NCBI RefSeq assembly: GCF_030463565.1
Contig: NC_134644.1
Location: 154,548,191-154,612,190, forward strand
Origin: Pelecanus crispus
Taxonomy: Eukaryota > Chordata > Aves > Pelecaniformes > Pelecanidae
DNA length: 64,000 nt
Direction of reading: 5' to 3'
Shown: positions 62,136 through 64,000 of the stretch, in pieces
Layout: each line of letters begins with the position of its first letter
How positions within the stretch are numbered: position 1 is the stretch's first letter
Notes under the pieces: model-generated
Told to the model about the DNA's origin: nothing
What the model saw: only the letters and a program-made list of their open reading frames with translations
The model's database searches: none
Translations under genes and position numbers: made by a program

Positions 62136-64000
62136 CTGAAAATATTAAGACAAACAATCAAACTGCTAGTGCACTAAGCATTCTTATTTTGTTTTATAGG
62201 TTTAGCTGATAAGCAAATTCTGGTATTCCCAGGCTCAGAAATACTCCTGGTGTGGTGGTGGGGGGGGAGGGGATATTTTAATATTTTCCTTTTTTGCTCT
62301 TTTTTGCCATTCTGTAGCCAGTGGTGCTGGAGAATGCACAGTTGTATTTACAGAGTTGGAAAAGTATTTAAGTCCTAACTCATTCTGGTTTTATATGCAG
62401 TATGTGAAGCAAGAACAACAACAAAGACAAATAAACTGCGTTGCAAGTTTAGACAGTATTGCAGTTCACCCATCTCATGTAAACCTCAGAAAAAGATTAC
62501 AATTCATAAGTATTTTGCATAATTTCACTTGTTTAATTATTTTGAGTATAAACATGATTTAATTTTCTTTACTGGTCCTTTTCTGTTACTTTAACTGTGA
62601 TTGTTCAATTGCTCAGACAGTTTGCTTTTGCTTTCAGGTTGGATCTTCTTAGCAAGCATGGGTTATGAGTATGGTGGTGCTACTACAGTAATTACAATAT
62701 TATAGTACTATATAATCAGTATTCAGAATGGTGTACAAGGAGACAGGTAGACTCTTTAAGACATGATAAATATATAAACAAGACTCAGCAAATTAATGGA
62801 AGGACTAAGTGAAGAAGACAATTATAACACTGTAGGATGCTGACAGTCAGAATACCTATGTGCATGGACAGGTGATTTAGATGATTACCTGAGTGTGCAT
62901 GCATTTATGTGACAGTATGGTCACCTCAATCAAGGTATGCACATTGCATGTACAGTTTGGGCCAGAACAATGACATTCTATGCTTAATCTTATTATTTTG
63001 AATGGGAAAACCTGTATCAAATCTTGAGCCTCCTAATCTTGATTTTGAAAGGTACCAAATGTTTTTGGGTCAGCGGTGTCAGGAGGGTCCTCACTCAGAT
63101 CCATCTGACATTTGTTCACTTCTCTGCAAAGCCTCTGAGCAAGTTCACACCTGGCACTTAGAAAACTGAGGCCGTTCAATTTGTTTTTAAATAGGAGTTT
63201 GTAGACACTTCATTTACATGTCTATGGGTAGCAGAATATTACTAGTTACCTGAATATCATTGACTACAAAAAGATATCAAAAATGTTAATTATTTGTATT
63301 AAAGTTAGGCTTAGAAACTTGCTAACTGCCTTTTCTGCCCCCCTACCCTGACTGCTCTTTCCCAGCAAGATGCAGCTTCCTATTCATTAACCCTTTGAAC
63401 TCTGTGTGTAATTGCATATATTTTACTCTACTGGAAAGACAGGGCAAGAAATGTCTTGCCCAGATGCTTGTGCTTCTAGTTCATTGCTCCAGCAGCTGCA
63501 TTTTAAGACTTTTCTGAAAAGTGAGGTGACACAGATTTAGGAAGAAAACCCCAGAACTTTACTTTCTGAGGGCAAACCAACAATCTGGTTTACAGAATGG
63601 CCCTGTGAACAGTTGTGTTGGCATAACTGAAGGAGTAGTAAACTGAGAAGTTAGGATAAAAAAGAAGTGTAACAGCTCAGGAACTTTTCAACCTGAGTTT
63701 TCAGCCAAAGAAAATGCATGTAGAACCATATGTTCACCTTTGTGAGTGCTCTGTTAACATAGCACTGAAAATAAACTAGAAATATTTATCAAGTACTTGT
63801 GAATATTACTAACAAAGATAGAGGTTTTGCTACATTTGTATGACTGAATGCATAAAATTCAAACCTGCAAGAAGCATAGGTTTGGTTGCAAACTATATGC
63901 AGAAAAAGTCATGTCACCTTTAGACTTCTGCAGTGAAGATATGCATATATGTCTTTAACCAATGGAGATAATGGAGTCAGTGGTGAAATAATGTGTGACT
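62136..64000 (-). other. ANGPT1: Terminal intron of ANGPT1 (partial)
   Basis: This stretch lies upstream of the last ANGPT1 exon on the minus strand and continues past the window. The acceptor end has the expected pyrimidine-rich run (GTTTGTCTTAATATTTTCAG). I looked for the preceding exon, which should end in the fibrinogen-like domain segment just before the GWWFDACG motif, and did not find it, consistent with the long introns of this gene. It contains a short G-rich run near 62257-62272 and nothing else I recognise. Confidence 0.8.

Noticed and set aside
1..64000. CRISPR array, prophage, operon or other bacterial system
   Set aside because: No regularly spaced repeats, no dense coding and no ribosome-binding pattern; spliced exon and CR1 repeats show vertebrate DNA.

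Overview
The window is vertebrate nuclear DNA, almost certainly from a bird and probably a songbird (Passeriformes). It is AT-rich and full of stop codons, with no operon-like gene packing. All recognisable repeats belong to the avian CR1 retrotransposon world. One short element at 31604-31744 joins an isoleucine-tRNA-derived head to a CR1 3' tail. That architecture matches, from memory, the TguSINE1-type SINEs described from passerines.

The only host-gene exon I can identify is at the right end on the minus strand. It is the last coding exon of angiopoietin-1 (ANGPT1), 61975-62135, with a clear splice acceptor. To its right, 62136-64000 is the terminal ANGPT1 intron and holds no further exon that I can recognise. 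To its left lies the 3' UTR, whose end I cannot fix; candidate poly(A) signals run from about 0.6 to 2.3 kb past the stop.

The remaining ~59 kb is the downstream flank of ANGPT1. In other amniotes this is the long gene-poor interval between ANGPT1 and ABRA, and I find no convincing protein-coding gene here. Annotated contents are: (i) a 5'-truncated CR1 LINE with an open 439-codon reverse-transcriptase frame (40637-42091), followed closely by a second CR1 3' end (42160-42257); (ii) two short minus-strand CR1 tails (37955-38065 and 55824-56015); (iii) the tRNA/CR1 SINE; (iv) a heavily decayed older CR1-like reverse-transcriptase relic at about 45029-45290, found only by reading the translation; (v) simple repeats, including four long G/C homopolymers, a 125-bp purine tract and several small tandem duplications; (vi) several hairpins and perfect palindromes.

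There is no sign of a bacterial or phage system, a CRISPR array, or a new multi-gene system. The most useful observations are the lineage-diagnostic SINE, the hidden ancient LINE relic, a near-perfect inverted repeat at 3971-4003, a head-to-head forkhead-motif palindrome at 29712-29727, and a possible polyadenylated retrocopy end near 25525.
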